This document shows, piece after piece, positions 13,960 to 23,696 of a stretch of 39,946 nucleotides of DNA. The DNA comes from Candidatus Methylomirabilota bacterium. Lineage in GTDB: Bacteria > Methylomirabilota > Methylomirabilia > Methylomirabilales > Methylomirabilaceae. Each line of letters opens with the position of its first letter. The stretch's first letter is position 1. The translations under genes were made by a program, and so were the position numbers. Location: positions 1-39,946 of the forward strand of contig JAGWQH010000016.1 of NCBI GenBank assembly GCA_028870115.1, read 5' to 3'. The notes under the pieces are model-generated. The model saw nothing but the letters and a program-made list of their open reading frames with translations. It did not search any database and was not told the DNA's origin.

Positions 13960-14637
13960 GTGACTACGTATAAGATCGCCCCTTCGATTCTGTCTGCCGA
14001 CTTTGCCAGACTGGGTGAAGAGGTGCGCGCCGTCGATGCGGCCGGCGCCGACTACATCCACGTTGATGTAATGGACAATCACTTTGTGCCGAATCTCACC
14101 ATCGGGCCGGCCGTGGTCGCTGCGATCCGACCCCACACGGCCAAGCCGCTGGATGTTCACCTGATGATCGAGCCGGTAGACCAGATCATCCCCGACTTTG
14201 CGAAAAGTGGGGCTGACATCATCACGGTCCATCCGGAGGCGACCCGCCATCTGGATCGAACGATCCAGCTCATCAAGAGTCTCGGCTGTCGCGCAGGTGT
14301 CTCTCTCAATCCGGCGAGCCCCATCGCCTGGCTGGACTATGTGCTGGAGCGGCTGGATCTGGTGCTGGTGATGAGCGTCAACCCCGGCTTCGGCGGCCAA
14401 AGTTTCATCGACTACGTGCTGCCGAAGATCACAGCCCTGCGACACCGCATCGACGCTCTTGGGAAGGCGATCGACCTGGAGGTGGACGGCGGCGTAAAAG
14501 CAGAGAACGTCCGTCGCGTTGCGGACGCCGGAGCCGACACTTTCGTGGCGGGTTCCGCTATCTTCGGGACTTCCGACTACGCGGCCACCATAGCCCAGTT
14601 TCGGACTGCCCTTGGCGGTGCAAAAAGTTGGTGTTGA
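13960..14637 (+). CDS. rpe: Ribulose-phosphate 3-epimerase
   Basis: This 225-residue TIM-barrel enzyme interconverts ribulose 5-phosphate and xylulose 5-phosphate in the Calvin and pentose phosphate cycles. Motifs are complete: APSILSADF (7-15), [12 protein letters not shown] (34-45), DVHLMI (65-70), [10 protein letters not shown] (about 141-150) and VDGGV (about 172-176). The start is GTG at 13960, only 3 nt after the aldolase stop, with no clear ribosome site. Translation is therefore probably coupled to that of the aldolase. Confidence 0.95.
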   Translation: MTTYKIAPSILSADFARLGEEVRAVDAAGADYIHVDVMDNHFVPNLTIGPAVVAAIRPHTAKPLDVHLMIEPVDQIIPDFAKSGADIITVHPEATRHLDRTIQLIKSLGCRAGVSLNPASPIAWLDYVLERLDLVLVMSVNPGFGGQSFIDYVLPKITALRHRIDALGKAIDLEVDGGVKAENVRRVADAGADTFVAGSAIFGTSDYAATIAQFRTALGGAKSWC

Positions 14638-14794
14638 CCCATAAACCGGCAGACTGCGGGCTCGACGTACCTCATCAAGCAGATCGAGACCTGGCTTCCC
14701 GAGGCGTCGCAGGGTTATCGCCCGGAACCAGGTACGCGATAACCACCTGCGAGCTTCCCCTGAAGCGCTTACCTTCGTGATAAGTACGGTGACT

Positions 14795-16744
14795 ATGGCG
14801 ATCACCAAGAGCCCAAGCAACACCCCGATCAGCGCCCCTCTGAAGGAGAGACGGAAGTTCAGACCGCCGGCGACGTTCGCCAAGCGCGCGGTTGTGAATA
14901 AGGCCTCCGTCTATAAGGAGGCGTCGAAGGATCCGGTCAGGTTCTGGGAGCGCCAGGCGAAGGCCCTTCACTGGTTCAAGTCGTGGAAACGGGTCCTCCA
15001 ATGGAAGGCGCCGCACGCCAAGTGGTTTATAGGTGGCAAGCTCAACGTCGCTTACAACTGCCTCGACCGCCATGTAAACGGCTCCTTGCGCACCAAGGCA
15101 GCCCTCATCTGGGAGGGAGAGCCGGGCGAGAGCAGGACCTTCACGTACTGGGATCTGTATCGTGAGGTGAACCGCTTCGCGGCGGCCCTCAAGCGGCACG
15201 GCGTCAAGAAGGGGGATCGAATCACCATCTATATGCCGATGATCCCGGAGGTCGCCATCGCGATGCTGGCGTGCGCGCGAATCGGCGCGCCTCACAGCGT
15301 AATCTTCGGCGGCTTCTCACCGGAGGCGGTCAGGGACCGCATCCTTGACGCCGACTCGGCCCTCGTGATTACGGCAGACGGCGGCTACCGTCGGGGCGCG
15401 GTGGTACCGCTCAAGAAGAACACGGATGAGGCGCTCAGGGCGTGTCCAGGTGTCAAGACGGTGATCGTCGTGAAGCGGACCGGGCAGGCCATAGACATGG
15501 AGCCAGGCCGGGACGTCTGGTGGACCGATTTCATTAAGGATGCGCCGGCCAGGTGCGCCCCGGAGATCATGGACGCCGAGGACATGCTCTTTCTCCTCTA
15601 TACCTCCGGTTCGACCGGGAAACCGAAAGGAATCATTCACACCACAGGCGGCTATCTGACCGGGGTCGCCGCTACGCATAAGTGGGTCTTCGATATCCAG
15701 GACAACGATGTCTACTGGTGCACAGCTGACGTGGGCTGGGTGACTGGTCATTCATACGTCGTCTACGGGCCGCTGGCCAACGGGGCCACTACCGTCATGT
15801 ATGAGGGAAGCCCGGACTACCCGGATAAGGATCGCTTCTGGCGTCTCATCGAGAAGCATGGGATTACGATATGCTACACGGCGCCGACGGCCATCCGCAC
15901 CTTTATGAAGTGGGGCGAAGAATACCCGAAGCGTTGCGACCTATCGAGCCTTCGCCTGCTCGGTACCGTCGGCGAGCCGATCAATCCCGAGGCGTGGGTC
16001 TGGTACTGGCAGGTGATCGGCGGCGGCCGCTGTCCGGTGGTGGACACCTGGTGGCAGACTGAAACCGGCCATATCCTCATCACGCCGCTGCCGGGGATTA
16101 CCACGCTCAAGCCCGGCTCGGCGGCCCGCCCCTTCCCGGGGATCGACGCTGAGGTCGTGGATGAGAACGGCAGGCCTGCCGCGACCGGCTACCTGGTGCT
16201 TCGCCAGCCCTGGCCCGGCATGCTCCGCGGGATCTGGGGCGATTCGGACCGCTTTACCAAGGAGTACTGGTCGAAGTATAAGGGTATCTACTTCACCGGT
16301 GACGGGGCCGGCCGAGACAAGGATGGTGATTTCTGGCTGTTGGGTCGCGTCGATGACGTCATGAACGTGTCAGGGCATCGCGTCTCGACGGCGGAGGTTG
16401 AGTCTGCCCTCGTGGATCACTCCTACGTAGCTGAAGCGGCCGTCATCGGTCGTACCCACGAGATCAAGGGGCAGGCCGTCGCCGCCTTCGTGACCATTCG
16501 TGACGGCATCAGGCCCACTCCCGAACTCCAAACCGAGATCAAGGCGCATGTTGTCAAGAAGATCGGCGCCTTCGCCAGACCGGACGACCTGATCTTCACG
16601 GCCGAGCTGCCCAAAACCCGGAGCGGCAAGATCATGCGTCGCCTGCTTCGTGACATTGCTGAAGGTCGCGCGTTGGGCGATACCACCACACTGGCAGACG
16701 CCAATGTGGTGGCTGAGCTCAAGGCCAAGTACGGCGAGTCGTAG
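14795..16744 (+). CDS. acs: Acetyl-CoA synthetase (AMP-forming)
   Basis: This enzyme activates acetate with ATP to acetyl-adenylate and then acetyl-CoA. From ATG 14795 it is 649 residues, the usual length. Motifs are [19 protein letters not shown] near the N-terminus, the P-loop [34 protein letters not shown], and [11 protein letters not shown] near the C-terminus. The lysine of that last motif is the site of acetyl control in the family. A GTG at 14777 would add six residues; neither start has a strong ribosome site (GGTGA 2 nt before 14795). It lies 157 nt after rpe in the same direction and ends 33 nt from the convergent ydbL. Confidence 0.95.
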   Translation: MAITKSPSNTPISAPLKERRKFRPPATFAKRAVVNKASVYKEASKDPVRFWERQAKALHWFKSWKRVLQWKAPHAKWFIGGKLNVAYNCLDRHVNGSLRTKAALIWEGEPGESRTFTYWDLYREVNRFAAALKRHGVKKGDRITIYMPMIPEVAIAMLACARIGAPHSVIFGGFSPEAVRDRILDADSALVITADGGYRRGAVVPLKKNTDEALRACPGVKTVIVVKRTGQAIDMEPGRDVWWTDFIKDAPARCAPEIMDAEDMLFLLYTSGSTGKPKGIIHTTGGYLTGVAATHKWVFDIQDNDVYWCTADVGWVTGHSYVVYGPLANGATTVMYEGSPDYPDKDRFWRLIEKHGITICYTAPTAIRTFMKWGEEYPKRCDLSSLRLLGTVGEPINPEAWVWYWQVIGGGRCPVVDTWWQTETGHILITPLPGITTLKPGSAARPFPGIDAEVVDENGRPAATGYLVLRQPWPGMLRGIWGDSDRFTKEYWSKYKGIYFTGDGAGRDKDGDFWLLGRVDDVMNVSGHRVSTAEVESALVDHSYVAEAAVIGRTHEIKGQAVAAFVTIRDGIRPTPELQTEIKAHVVKKIGAFARPDDLIFTAELPKTRSGKIMRRLLRDIAEGRALGDTTTLADANVVAELKAKYGES

Positions 16745-16777
16745 CGCTCACGATCCGATAAATAAATAGGCCCGAAA

Positions 16778-17449
16778 TCACTTACGTGCCCAGGTTCCGT
16801 TCGGAAGCTGTACCAACCAGCCAGGGTGAGCCGCGTCGCGGCGGATCGAGGCAAAGGTCTCGGCGGCCTGCGTCTTTACCCTCGCCAGATTCGCAACGGT
16901 TCCCTCTTGCTTAGTAAGCTTGAGGATCGCTTTGGCCATCCCGTTGATAATCACCTCCCGATCTTGGTTCACCTCCCGCAGCAACGCGGCTTCCGCCTCG
17001 CCCACTTGCGACGGGCTCACGCGAAACGCCGCCTTTCCATCGTTCGCCTCACCCACCAATCCTTGATCTCGAAGTTGGTTGAGTCTCGCGAGCCGCTGGC
17101 CGATCCCTCTATACGCGGCGATTACCTCCGGATAGGTCTTAATCTCCTCCGTAATTCGCCGCGAGAGATCGTCCTGGGCCATGGCTTCAGTCACCAGTGC
17201 CATGTGCCATGCACGTGTCATGACCAGCAGCGGTTGTCGCCCTTGCCGTAGGCTTGACTTCGGCGGCTCTGCCGGCGCTTCTTGCTGTTCCTTCTTTGGA
17301 GTCTGCAGCAACTCCTCTTCCAGCGACTTGTAGGCCGACTTGACATCCTTTTCCGGAAAATAGACGTTGACGGTAATGACCGCGCACGCGGCGAAGCTGA
17401 ATAGAGCGCTCAAGGCGAGCATGACAAGCGATTTTCGGTGGTTGCGCAT
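16778..17449 (-). CDS. ydbL: YdbL-family (DUF1318) lipoprotein
   Basis: This 223-residue protein starts at ATG 17449, chosen because AAGGAGG stands 6 nt upstream. The signal ends in SFAAC, a lipobox. The segment after the cysteine (VITVNVYFPEKDVKSAYKSL) resembles the beta-strand of the small lipoprotein YnbE. The C-terminal half (RRITEEIKTYPEVIAAYRGI, then RLNQLRDQGLVGE) is the DUF1318/YdbL domain. In E. coli ydbH-ynbE-ydbL form an operon for phospholipid movement between the membranes. Here the YdbH-like gene lies directly upstream (170 nt gap with a repeat), and the YnbE-like and YdbL parts appear joined in one chain. The fusion reading is inference. Confidence 0.8.
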   Translation of the reverse strand: MRNHRKSLVMLALSALFSFAACAVITVNVYFPEKDVKSAYKSLEEELLQTPKKEQQEAPAEPPKSSLRQGRQPLLVMTRAWHMALVTEAMAQDDLSRRITEEIKTYPEVIAAYRGIGQRLARLNQLRDQGLVGEANDGKAAFRVSPSQVGEAEAALLREVNQDREVIINGMAKAILKLTKQEGTVANLARVKTQAAETFASIRRDAAHPGWLVQLPNGTWARK

Positions 17450-17519
17450 CCACGTCCTCCTTCTGCCTACGGTCCTTAATGACTGTAGCTCAGTGGTTCG
17501 TTTCACAATTACGGTCACG

Positions 17520-17590
17520 TATCCGTTCGTGGTGAGCTTGTCGAACCATGAACGGGGAGGCCACCCTTCGACTGGCTCAGGGTGAACGGA
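17520..17590. repeat. Dispersed repeat family C between ydbH and ydbL
   Basis: TCCGTTCGTGGTGAGCTTG (17522-17540) with TCGAACCATGAACGG faces CCCTTCGACTGGCTCAGGG followed by TGAACGGA. The two halves are inverted. The element occupies most of the gap between the two genes. Confidence 0.55.
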
Positions 17591-17619
17591 TTTGTGGGCA
17601 TAGTTATGAAATGCTGTAC

Positions 17620-20600
17620 TTAGTGATTTGTCTTGGCCGAGGTCCTCATCCGCTCGATCGCCTCGCTGATGCTCTCGATCAGGTGAGCCACACCAATCTT
17701 GTTAAAGGAAGGCGAGACTCGAACGTCCAAATCCTTGAACCCCAGAACTGTGTGGGATATCTCAAGTTCATGAAAGATCAGATCGCCCGCTTTTAAGGCT
17801 ACATCCAGTACGCCTCGGTCATAGCGACGAGCCACTCCAAACAGACTGAAATAGCGGATCCGCTGCCCCGCCAACTGTTCGATCAAGGTGCGGCTGATCT
17901 TCCGCTTTTCCTGCGGGGAGTCCACGGCCCAGAACCGCGCGCTGCCTTGTGCTTGGTCGAGGGCAAAGTGGGGAATCTCGAGGTCGGCCATGCCGTTAAT
18001 CCGACCATTAATATACCCTGTGATGGGCGGAAAGGCATCACAAATCGCGCGTAGGCTGAGCCCCTCAGTGAGTAAGGTCAGAGTGATCCCCTCACTCAAC
18101 GGCTCGACCATCCCCCAGCCGCTCCATCGCCCATCCCAGGCCGCAAAGGCAAACCGCTGTACGACGATTCGGTTCTCGGACGAGGCGAGGGCGATCTCGA
18201 TGTTGCGAAGCTCGATCGGGTCGTAGCGGAGCGAGTTGATGGTCAGTGAGAATGGCGCCTTGGCAGGTACGTTTGATAACCTCTCCAGCGCTGCGCGATA
18301 CTCAGGTTCGGTGAGATGGGACCAGCCTGCTTTCTGCCGGGCCGCGACCTGATGCAGCGGTGAAGTTGAACCCTGATCGATCCGCCCGTACAGCGGGATT
18401 ACGCCTGTTGCGCCATCCACATGGAAGAAGTTCGACCCTATGCCGACATTCCGCAGAGCAAGCGCCCCATGATATTCCTGGCCAATCAGTTCCAGATCAG
18501 CCCGAAGCTGACCGGTTAGCTGAGTCGCCTCAGGCCGGCCCCCCGTCAGGGCGGTCAGCGGGGAGCGGAGCGCGGCGGCCTCTGTCCACGGGACGGACAG
18601 GTGAACACGAGCGGCGCTGGGGTCGTTGTGGCCAAGCGGCAGGCTGCCGGTGAGGATGAGCGTGAGCTTTTCGTCGGTCCGAAGGGCCGTCTCGGGAATC
18701 GTCAGCAGGCCCTTATCGAGGGTGAAGGCGACTGCGCCCCGGATGCCCGTGAGTAGAGGCGTCGGCTCGGCCTTTTCCCGCGCCAGATTGAACGAAAGAC
18801 CATGAAACGTTATCGCGCCGCCGGCAGTAGGAGGTTGCGATCCGCCGAACGTGGCATCTGCCGATATGACCAGGCGTCCTTCCCTGCCTACGATCCGCCG
18901 GCTGGCCAGCCGACCGATCATGGGGCTGAGCTCAGCAGCCGACAAGTCGAGTTCGTGAGCTTTGAGCGTGAGCAGACCATCACGGTAGGCGACGGCAAGT
19001 TCAACAGGGAGCACCCGATTCGTCGGATCCCCACCGGCCAGCAGTTCGCGGAGCCCTCGCACTCTGATCGAACCGGACGCCTGCACGCTGTGGCCGGATT
19101 GGAGGGTTCCTTGCGCCTGAAGAAGAATATGGCCGCTGGCCGCGCCGGTGGATGCCATGGGTGGGGACTTCAGGATCAATTGGTGTAACTGCTCGGTCAC
19201 GGCAGGCGGCAGATCGATGGTTGCCGTCACGAGACCGTGGGAGAGCGCCGCCGACAGTTCGGCGTCGAAAGGGATCGCCAGTAACTCGGCCGGTTTTTCT
19301 GTAGGGGCGAACAGCGACTGCGGACGGAGGCCGCGCACCGAAAGCGCCACACGCATCTCGTGCAGGGGCGCAGTTCTCGAAAACGAGGCGTGGCCCTGGA
19401 CATCCCCATCACCCGTGGCAACGTGCAACTCTGAAATTCGAACCTGGTCAGGGTCCATCTCGAACCTGGCCCTGAGTGCGCGCAGGCGCCGACCGGGGAG
19501 GTCGGCCTGTTCGATGGCGAGTGCGCCGTCAAGATTGCGCCCTGATGTTCCTGACCATTGGACGGTGATCTGCGCGCGCTGCAGTGTTGCGGCACCGCTT
19601 ATAGCGGCAGCGTGGAGCTGTATCGATCGGCTCACGATCTCTGCCTTCCACGAGCGGCCTGTGCCTGGCCACCAGATATGGATCGAAGGATCGACAAGTC
19701 TGGTGATCGACACGCCCCTATCGGCCAAATGAAAGAGTTGTGTGAGGAGGGTTGGCTCGATCCTCAGATCGGTCGTCGTGACGTCGAGGCTGTCGCGTCC
19801 CCACCGCTGTCCGCTCCCTTTGGCTCGGATCTGCGCGCCGGAGAGCGATGCGACCAGTTCCTCGGTGACGACGTCACCACTGGTCGGATCGACGCTGATC
19901 AAGGCCTGAAGCGACGGATTGCTGTGTCGCTGTCCGAGCAGTTCAAGCGCCTGACCGCGCAGCCCCGCTTGCAGCCGGAGCCCGGTCTCTGTACGCTGAA
20001 GGCGCATGCCTCCGGTGAGCCCGCTGATCTTCAACTGTTGCGTGGGAAGCGCCAATCCGCCATCTTTAAAGATGGCCGCGAGCTGCCCAACGGGCAGGTC
20101 GGGCCAGTGGCCCTGAAGCGTGGTCGGCTCGCCTTCCATCATCCCCGTAAAGCCGGAAAACCAAGGGAGAGAGAACTGACGCGCCAATGTGCCGAGATCC
20201 GCTTGCCACTGCGCGACGGTCAGCGTATAAGCGGGCGGCCAGTTGCCATATCGAATGGCGGCGTTCCCGCGAACCAGCGCCCCTTCAGCCTCGAACGACC
20301 AGTCGGGAATGGTTACGGCCCGATCCGGATAATCAAGACGAAATCGTACTGCGCCCCGCAGCCTCTCCTCCTGGACCAGCGCCTGGATTTCCCCCTCGAG
20401 CGTGTGCTTCAAGGCGCTACTGATCCGAACTGTTCGTCCGCCGACGGTAGCCTGCGCCTGCATCTCTAACAGCAGAGGATCCGGCTTCGGCTCGAGAGTA
20501 ACATTGACATCGGTGATCTGATGGCTGTCGATCTGAATCATGCCGGCGGTGATAGAGGTCCGGGGGAACAGCAATGTAGTGGGCCGGGTGGCGGGTTGCA

Positions 20601-21003
20601 GATGCTGTTGCACCTCCTGAGCCAACGCCAGGAGATTCCACCGACCATCGTCAAGCTGTCGGAATAACAGTTCCGGGCTATCGATCCGCACATCGGTCGG
20701 CATGACCTGACGCGTGAGGATCAACGACGGAATGTTCAGCGTGGCGGCAAGGCGCTTTACCCGCAGCGCCACACTCCGGCCATCAGGATCAAACAGGGTG
20801 AGATGGTCAATCATCAGGTCTGCGGTCAGATTCGGGCGAGGGTGGATACTCGCCGCCCCAATGGCGCAGCGAATCCCATACGGAGCGCAGCCAAGCCGCT
20901 GGAGAAGGGTGGGCAGGAAGAGGGTGAGCAGAAGAGAGGCGACGACAACAGCGGTCGTCAATCCCGCCAGCAGAACGATCAGCGTCGACTTGAGTTTTCT
21001 CAA
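17620..21003 (-). CDS. ydbH: YdbH-like (AsmA-superfamily) envelope protein
   Basis: This very long protein (1127 residues from the proposed start) has one N-terminal transmembrane helix (STLIVLLAGLTTAVVVASLL) and then mainly beta-structured sequence, as in AsmA/TamB-like bridge proteins. The last 250 residues match the YdbH/dicarboxylate-transport domain: GVIPLYGRIDQGST, FSLTINSLRYDPI, then ITGYINGRINGMADLEIP and FGVARRYDRGVLDVALKAGD. Proteins of this family span the periplasm and are implicated in lipid transport to the outer membrane. I place the start at TTG 21003, with GGAG 10 nt upstream and the transmembrane helix following at once. An ATG start at 21396 would translate the 100-bp family B repeat, which is unlikely. 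ydbL lies downstream. Confidence 0.85.
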   Translation of the reverse strand: MRKLKSTLIVLLAGLTTAVVVASLLLTLFLPTLLQRLGCAPYGIRCAIGAASIHPRPNLTADLMIDHLTLFDPDGRSVALRVKRLAATLNIPSLILTRQVMPTDVRIDSPELLFRQLDDGRWNLLALAQEVQQHLQPATRPTTLLFPRTSITAGMIQIDSHQITDVNVTLEPKPDPLLLEMQAQATVGGRTVRISSALKHTLEGEIQALVQEERLRGAVRFRLDYPDRAVTIPDWSFEAEGALVRGNAAIRYGNWPPAYTLTVAQWQADLGTLARQFSLPWFSGFTGMMEGEPTTLQGHWPDLPVGQLAAIFKDGGLALPTQQLKISGLTGGMRLQRTETGLRLQAGLRGQALELLGQRHSNPSLQALISVDPTSGDVVTEELVASLSGAQIRAKGSGQRWGRDSLDVTTTDLRIEPTLLTQLFHLADRGVSITRLVDPSIHIWWPGTGRSWKAEIVSRSIQLHAAAISGAATLQRAQITVQWSGTSGRNLDGALAIEQADLPGRRLRALRARFEMDPDQVRISELHVATGDGDVQGHASFSRTAPLHEMRVALSVRGLRPQSLFAPTEKPAELLAIPFDAELSAALSHGLVTATIDLPPAVTEQLHQLILKSPPMASTGAASGHILLQAQGTLQSGHSVQASGSIRVRGLRELLAGGDPTNRVLPVELAVAYRDGLLTLKAHELDLSAAELSPMIGRLASRRIVGREGRLVISADATFGGSQPPTAGGAITFHGLSFNLAREKAEPTPLLTGIRGAVAFTLDKGLLTIPETALRTDEKLTLILTGSLPLGHNDPSAARVHLSVPWTEAAALRSPLTALTGGRPEATQLTGQLRADLELIGQEYHGALALRNVGIGSNFFHVDGATGVIPLYGRIDQGSTSPLHQVAARQKAGWSHLTEPEYRAALERLSNVPAKAPFSLTINSLRYDPIELRNIEIALASSENRIVVQRFAFAAWDGRWSGWGMVEPLSEGITLTLLTEGLSLRAICDAFPPITGYINGRINGMADLEIPHFALDQAQGSARFWAVDSPQEKRKISRTLIEQLAGQRIRYFSLFGVARRYDRGVLDVALKAGDLIFHELEISHTVLGFKDLDVRVSPSFNKIGVAHLIESISEAIERMRTSAKTNH

Positions 21004-21113
21004 TGGTGAGATGCTCCAGTTGAAAGGGGCGCTTGCAACCTTCGCATAACCATACGCAAGGGGAGCAAGGGTTGGCAAGCAAATCCTTGATTGCAAGAAT
21101 AGAGAATGCGACT

Positions 21114-21214
21114 CGTCATTGCGAGTGACCGAAGGGAGCGTGGCAACCTCAGCCTTCTCGATGTTGCGAAGAACAGTAGGATTGCTTCGGTCGCTGTGCT
21201 CCCTCGCCATGACG
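21114..21214. repeat. CGTCATTGCG-ended dispersed repeat (family B), copy 2
   Basis: The element begins CGTCATTGCGAG and ends CTCGCCATGACG. It lies in the divergent gap between ydbH and the DUF433 gene, and matches 11409-11508 in its ends and length. The frame upstream of ydbH runs through it by chance. I see no clear promoter for either flanking gene between 21004 and 21457. Confidence 0.7.
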
Positions 21215-21412
21215 CGGGCGGGGGACTTTCTAACCAATGAGAGACAAACGAACGGATTGCGCGGCCGGTCTGTACTCTTGGGATTCTCATAGACAGCGAA
21301 GAGCCAAGCGTGATACCTATAACGTTGCGGTTTCAAGGGCGTCGTTTCCCCGATATCCTGGAGATCACCCAGCACGTTGAACGCCGTGCTGCTCATGGAC
21401 GCAACGCGATAG

Positions 21413-22125
<713 letters not shown>

Positions 22126-22165
22126 TACATGGTCGGCCACTGCGGCGCGCCGGTGGATAACAGTG

Positions 22166-23077
22166 ATGAACGGGGCTCTTGAAAAGCGCGTCCGGATCGG
22201 CACCTCTGGCTGGTCGTATCCAAGAGGGCAGGGGAGATGGAACGGGATCTTCTATCCCGCAAAGCCCAAGAACGAGTTGGAACTCTACAGCCAGGTCTTC
22301 AACGCCGTGGAGGTAAACTCTACCTTTTATCGACTACTCGATTCCGAGACGGCAAGGGCGTGGGTCACGATTACGCCCAGGAATTTTGAGTTTGCGATCA
22401 AGGTCTGGCAGAAGTTCACACATCCGGGGATGTTCAAGAAGGCGACCGGCGCCGAGCCGGAGGTAACGCAGACAGATTACGATAACTTCAAGCGCGGCAT
22501 CCAACCGATTGCCGAGGAATGCAAGCTCGCCTGCCTGCTGATCCAGTTCTCCGAGTGGTTTGCGCGCACGCCTCAGCGCCAGGATACGCTGTCCAACCTT
22601 CTACGGCAGTTTCAAGACTACCCCATGGCTGTCGAGTTGCGCCACGCCTCGTGGGACGAGCACAGCAAAGAGACCAGGGCGCTGCTGGAAGCGTTCAATG
22701 CGGGCTGGGCCTGCATCGACATGCCGCAGTTGAAGGATACGATCAAGCAGGAACTGGAGCCCCAAAAGTTACTGTACCTGCGCTTCCACGGCAGGAACCG
22801 CGAAAAGTGGAGGCAACATGAGACGGCAGAGGAGCGGTATGACTACCTGTATTCAGAAGCGGAACTGAAACCGTTCACGGAGAAGGTTCGGGAGATCGTA
22901 GCGGCTGGAGAGAGCAAGGTGCTGATCTTCTTCAACAACCACGTGCGAGGCCAGGCCCCGGCGAATGCCTTGATGATGGCGCGTCAGATCGGACTACCGC
23001 CTACAGCGACCGTCCGCGAGGAGTTCGCCAAGGCGTTTCCTGCGATCAACGAGGCTGTTAAGGCAATTGCGGCCTGA
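22166..23077 (+). CDS. DUF72 (YecE-like) TIM-barrel protein
   Basis: This 303-residue protein starts most likely at ATG 22166 (MNGALEKRVRIGTSGWSYP); the longer frame from 22079 would overlap osmC by 47 nt and has no family similarity. The DUF72 landmarks are present: IGTSGWSYP, FNAVEVNSTFYRL, FEFAIKVWQKFTHP, LACLLIQFSEWFARTP, MAVELRHASW, YLRFHGRN and VLIFFNNHVRGQAPANAL. The fold is a TIM barrel. Its reaction is not known for any member to my knowledge. It follows osmC by 40 nt in the same direction. Confidence 0.9.
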   Translation: MNGALEKRVRIGTSGWSYPRGQGRWNGIFYPAKPKNELELYSQVFNAVEVNSTFYRLLDSETARAWVTITPRNFEFAIKVWQKFTHPGMFKKATGAEPEVTQTDYDNFKRGIQPIAEECKLACLLIQFSEWFARTPQRQDTLSNLLRQFQDYPMAVELRHASWDEHSKETRALLEAFNAGWACIDMPQLKDTIKQELEPQKLLYLRFHGRNREKWRQHETAEERYDYLYSEAELKPFTEKVREIVAAGESKVLIFFNNHVRGQAPANALMMARQIGLPPTATVREEFAKAFPAINEAVKAIAA

Positions 23078-23081
23078 ACGC

Positions 23082-23399
23082 CTACCGAGGCAGATTTGGG
23101 ATCTTGTGGATGGTCGAGTTGGAGACCGCAAAGGCCTGCACCTGCGGCTCGCCGTCGATCACGCCTTCGAGCGCTTGCAGCACCTGGGGGTAGGTCTCGC
23201 GATGGTACGCATCCGCGCTATCAGCCCTGTCCCACAGGCTGATGGCGACCGCCTCGTTGCGCTCGCCGGAGACGAAAGAGATTTCATCACAAAACCCGTC
23301 CTGCGACCTGAGGATCGGGATGATTTCACTCTGCAGCGTTCGGGAAAATTCGACAGAGCTACCCGGGCGAAGCTTTACACAGACCTTTCTTGCAAACAT
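23082..23399 (-). CDS. ABM-type dimeric alpha/beta-barrel protein
   Basis: This 105-residue protein starts at ATG 23399, with GGAGGAACGC in front. The sequence (MFARKVCVKLRPGSSVEF, IIPILRSQDGFCDEISFVSG, then AVAISLWDRADSADAYHRET) follows the ferredoxin-like antibiotic biosynthesis monooxygenase fold. Members include haem-degrading and quinol-oxidising enzymes, but many have no known activity, and no haem ligand can be assigned here. It converges with the DUF72 gene (4 nt apart). Confidence 0.78.
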   Translation of the reverse strand: MFARKVCVKLRPGSSVEFSRTLQSEIIPILRSQDGFCDEISFVSGERNEAVAISLWDRADSADAYHRETYPQVLQALEGVIDGEPQVQAFAVSNSTIHKIPNLPR

Positions 23400-23597
23400 G
23401 CGTTCCTCCAGAATCAGAGCAAAGACGATAAATGGGATTCCAGGTGACCTGAACGATGAGGACGACCGCGGAACTCCCGGTGGCAGGAATTCAGTCAACG
23501 GATTCTAATCGAGGCGATAGTGTGTGTCAACAAAAATATCCCCTCACGTTGCCTTAGCAGAACAGTTAGCGCCCGCGCCGCGGGCCGTCTAGTGCTT

Positions 23598-23687
23598 TCA
23601 GCCGGACCCTCGCTTGCGGAAGACGATCAGGTACGCGAGAACTCCAACGAGCACGACCCCTCCGAGCTGCCACAGCAGATTTTCCAT
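23598..23687 (-). CDS. 29-residue single-helix membrane peptide
   Basis: A short frame starts at ATG 23687 with GGGGGTGAGC directly upstream, 9 nt behind the aconitase stop. The peptide begins MENLLWQLGG, continues with a hydrophobic run VVLVGVLAYLIVF and ends in the basic RKRGSG. That is one transmembrane helix with its positive tail on the cytoplasmic side. Close coupling to aconitase, a good ribosome site and a stop right after the basic tail support a real small gene. I recognise no family. Confidence 0.6.
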   Translation of the reverse strand: MENLLWQLGGVVLVGVLAYLIVFRKRGSG

Positions 23688-23696
23688 GCTCACCCC

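Noticed and set aside
12916-14883. 655-codon open frame on the minus strand with an apparent membrane helix at its N-terminus
   Set aside because: It is antisense to aldolase, rpe and the first codons of acs, all of which have full family motifs. The GC-rich codon use of those genes leaves the opposite frame open by chance. No domain is recognisable past the helix.
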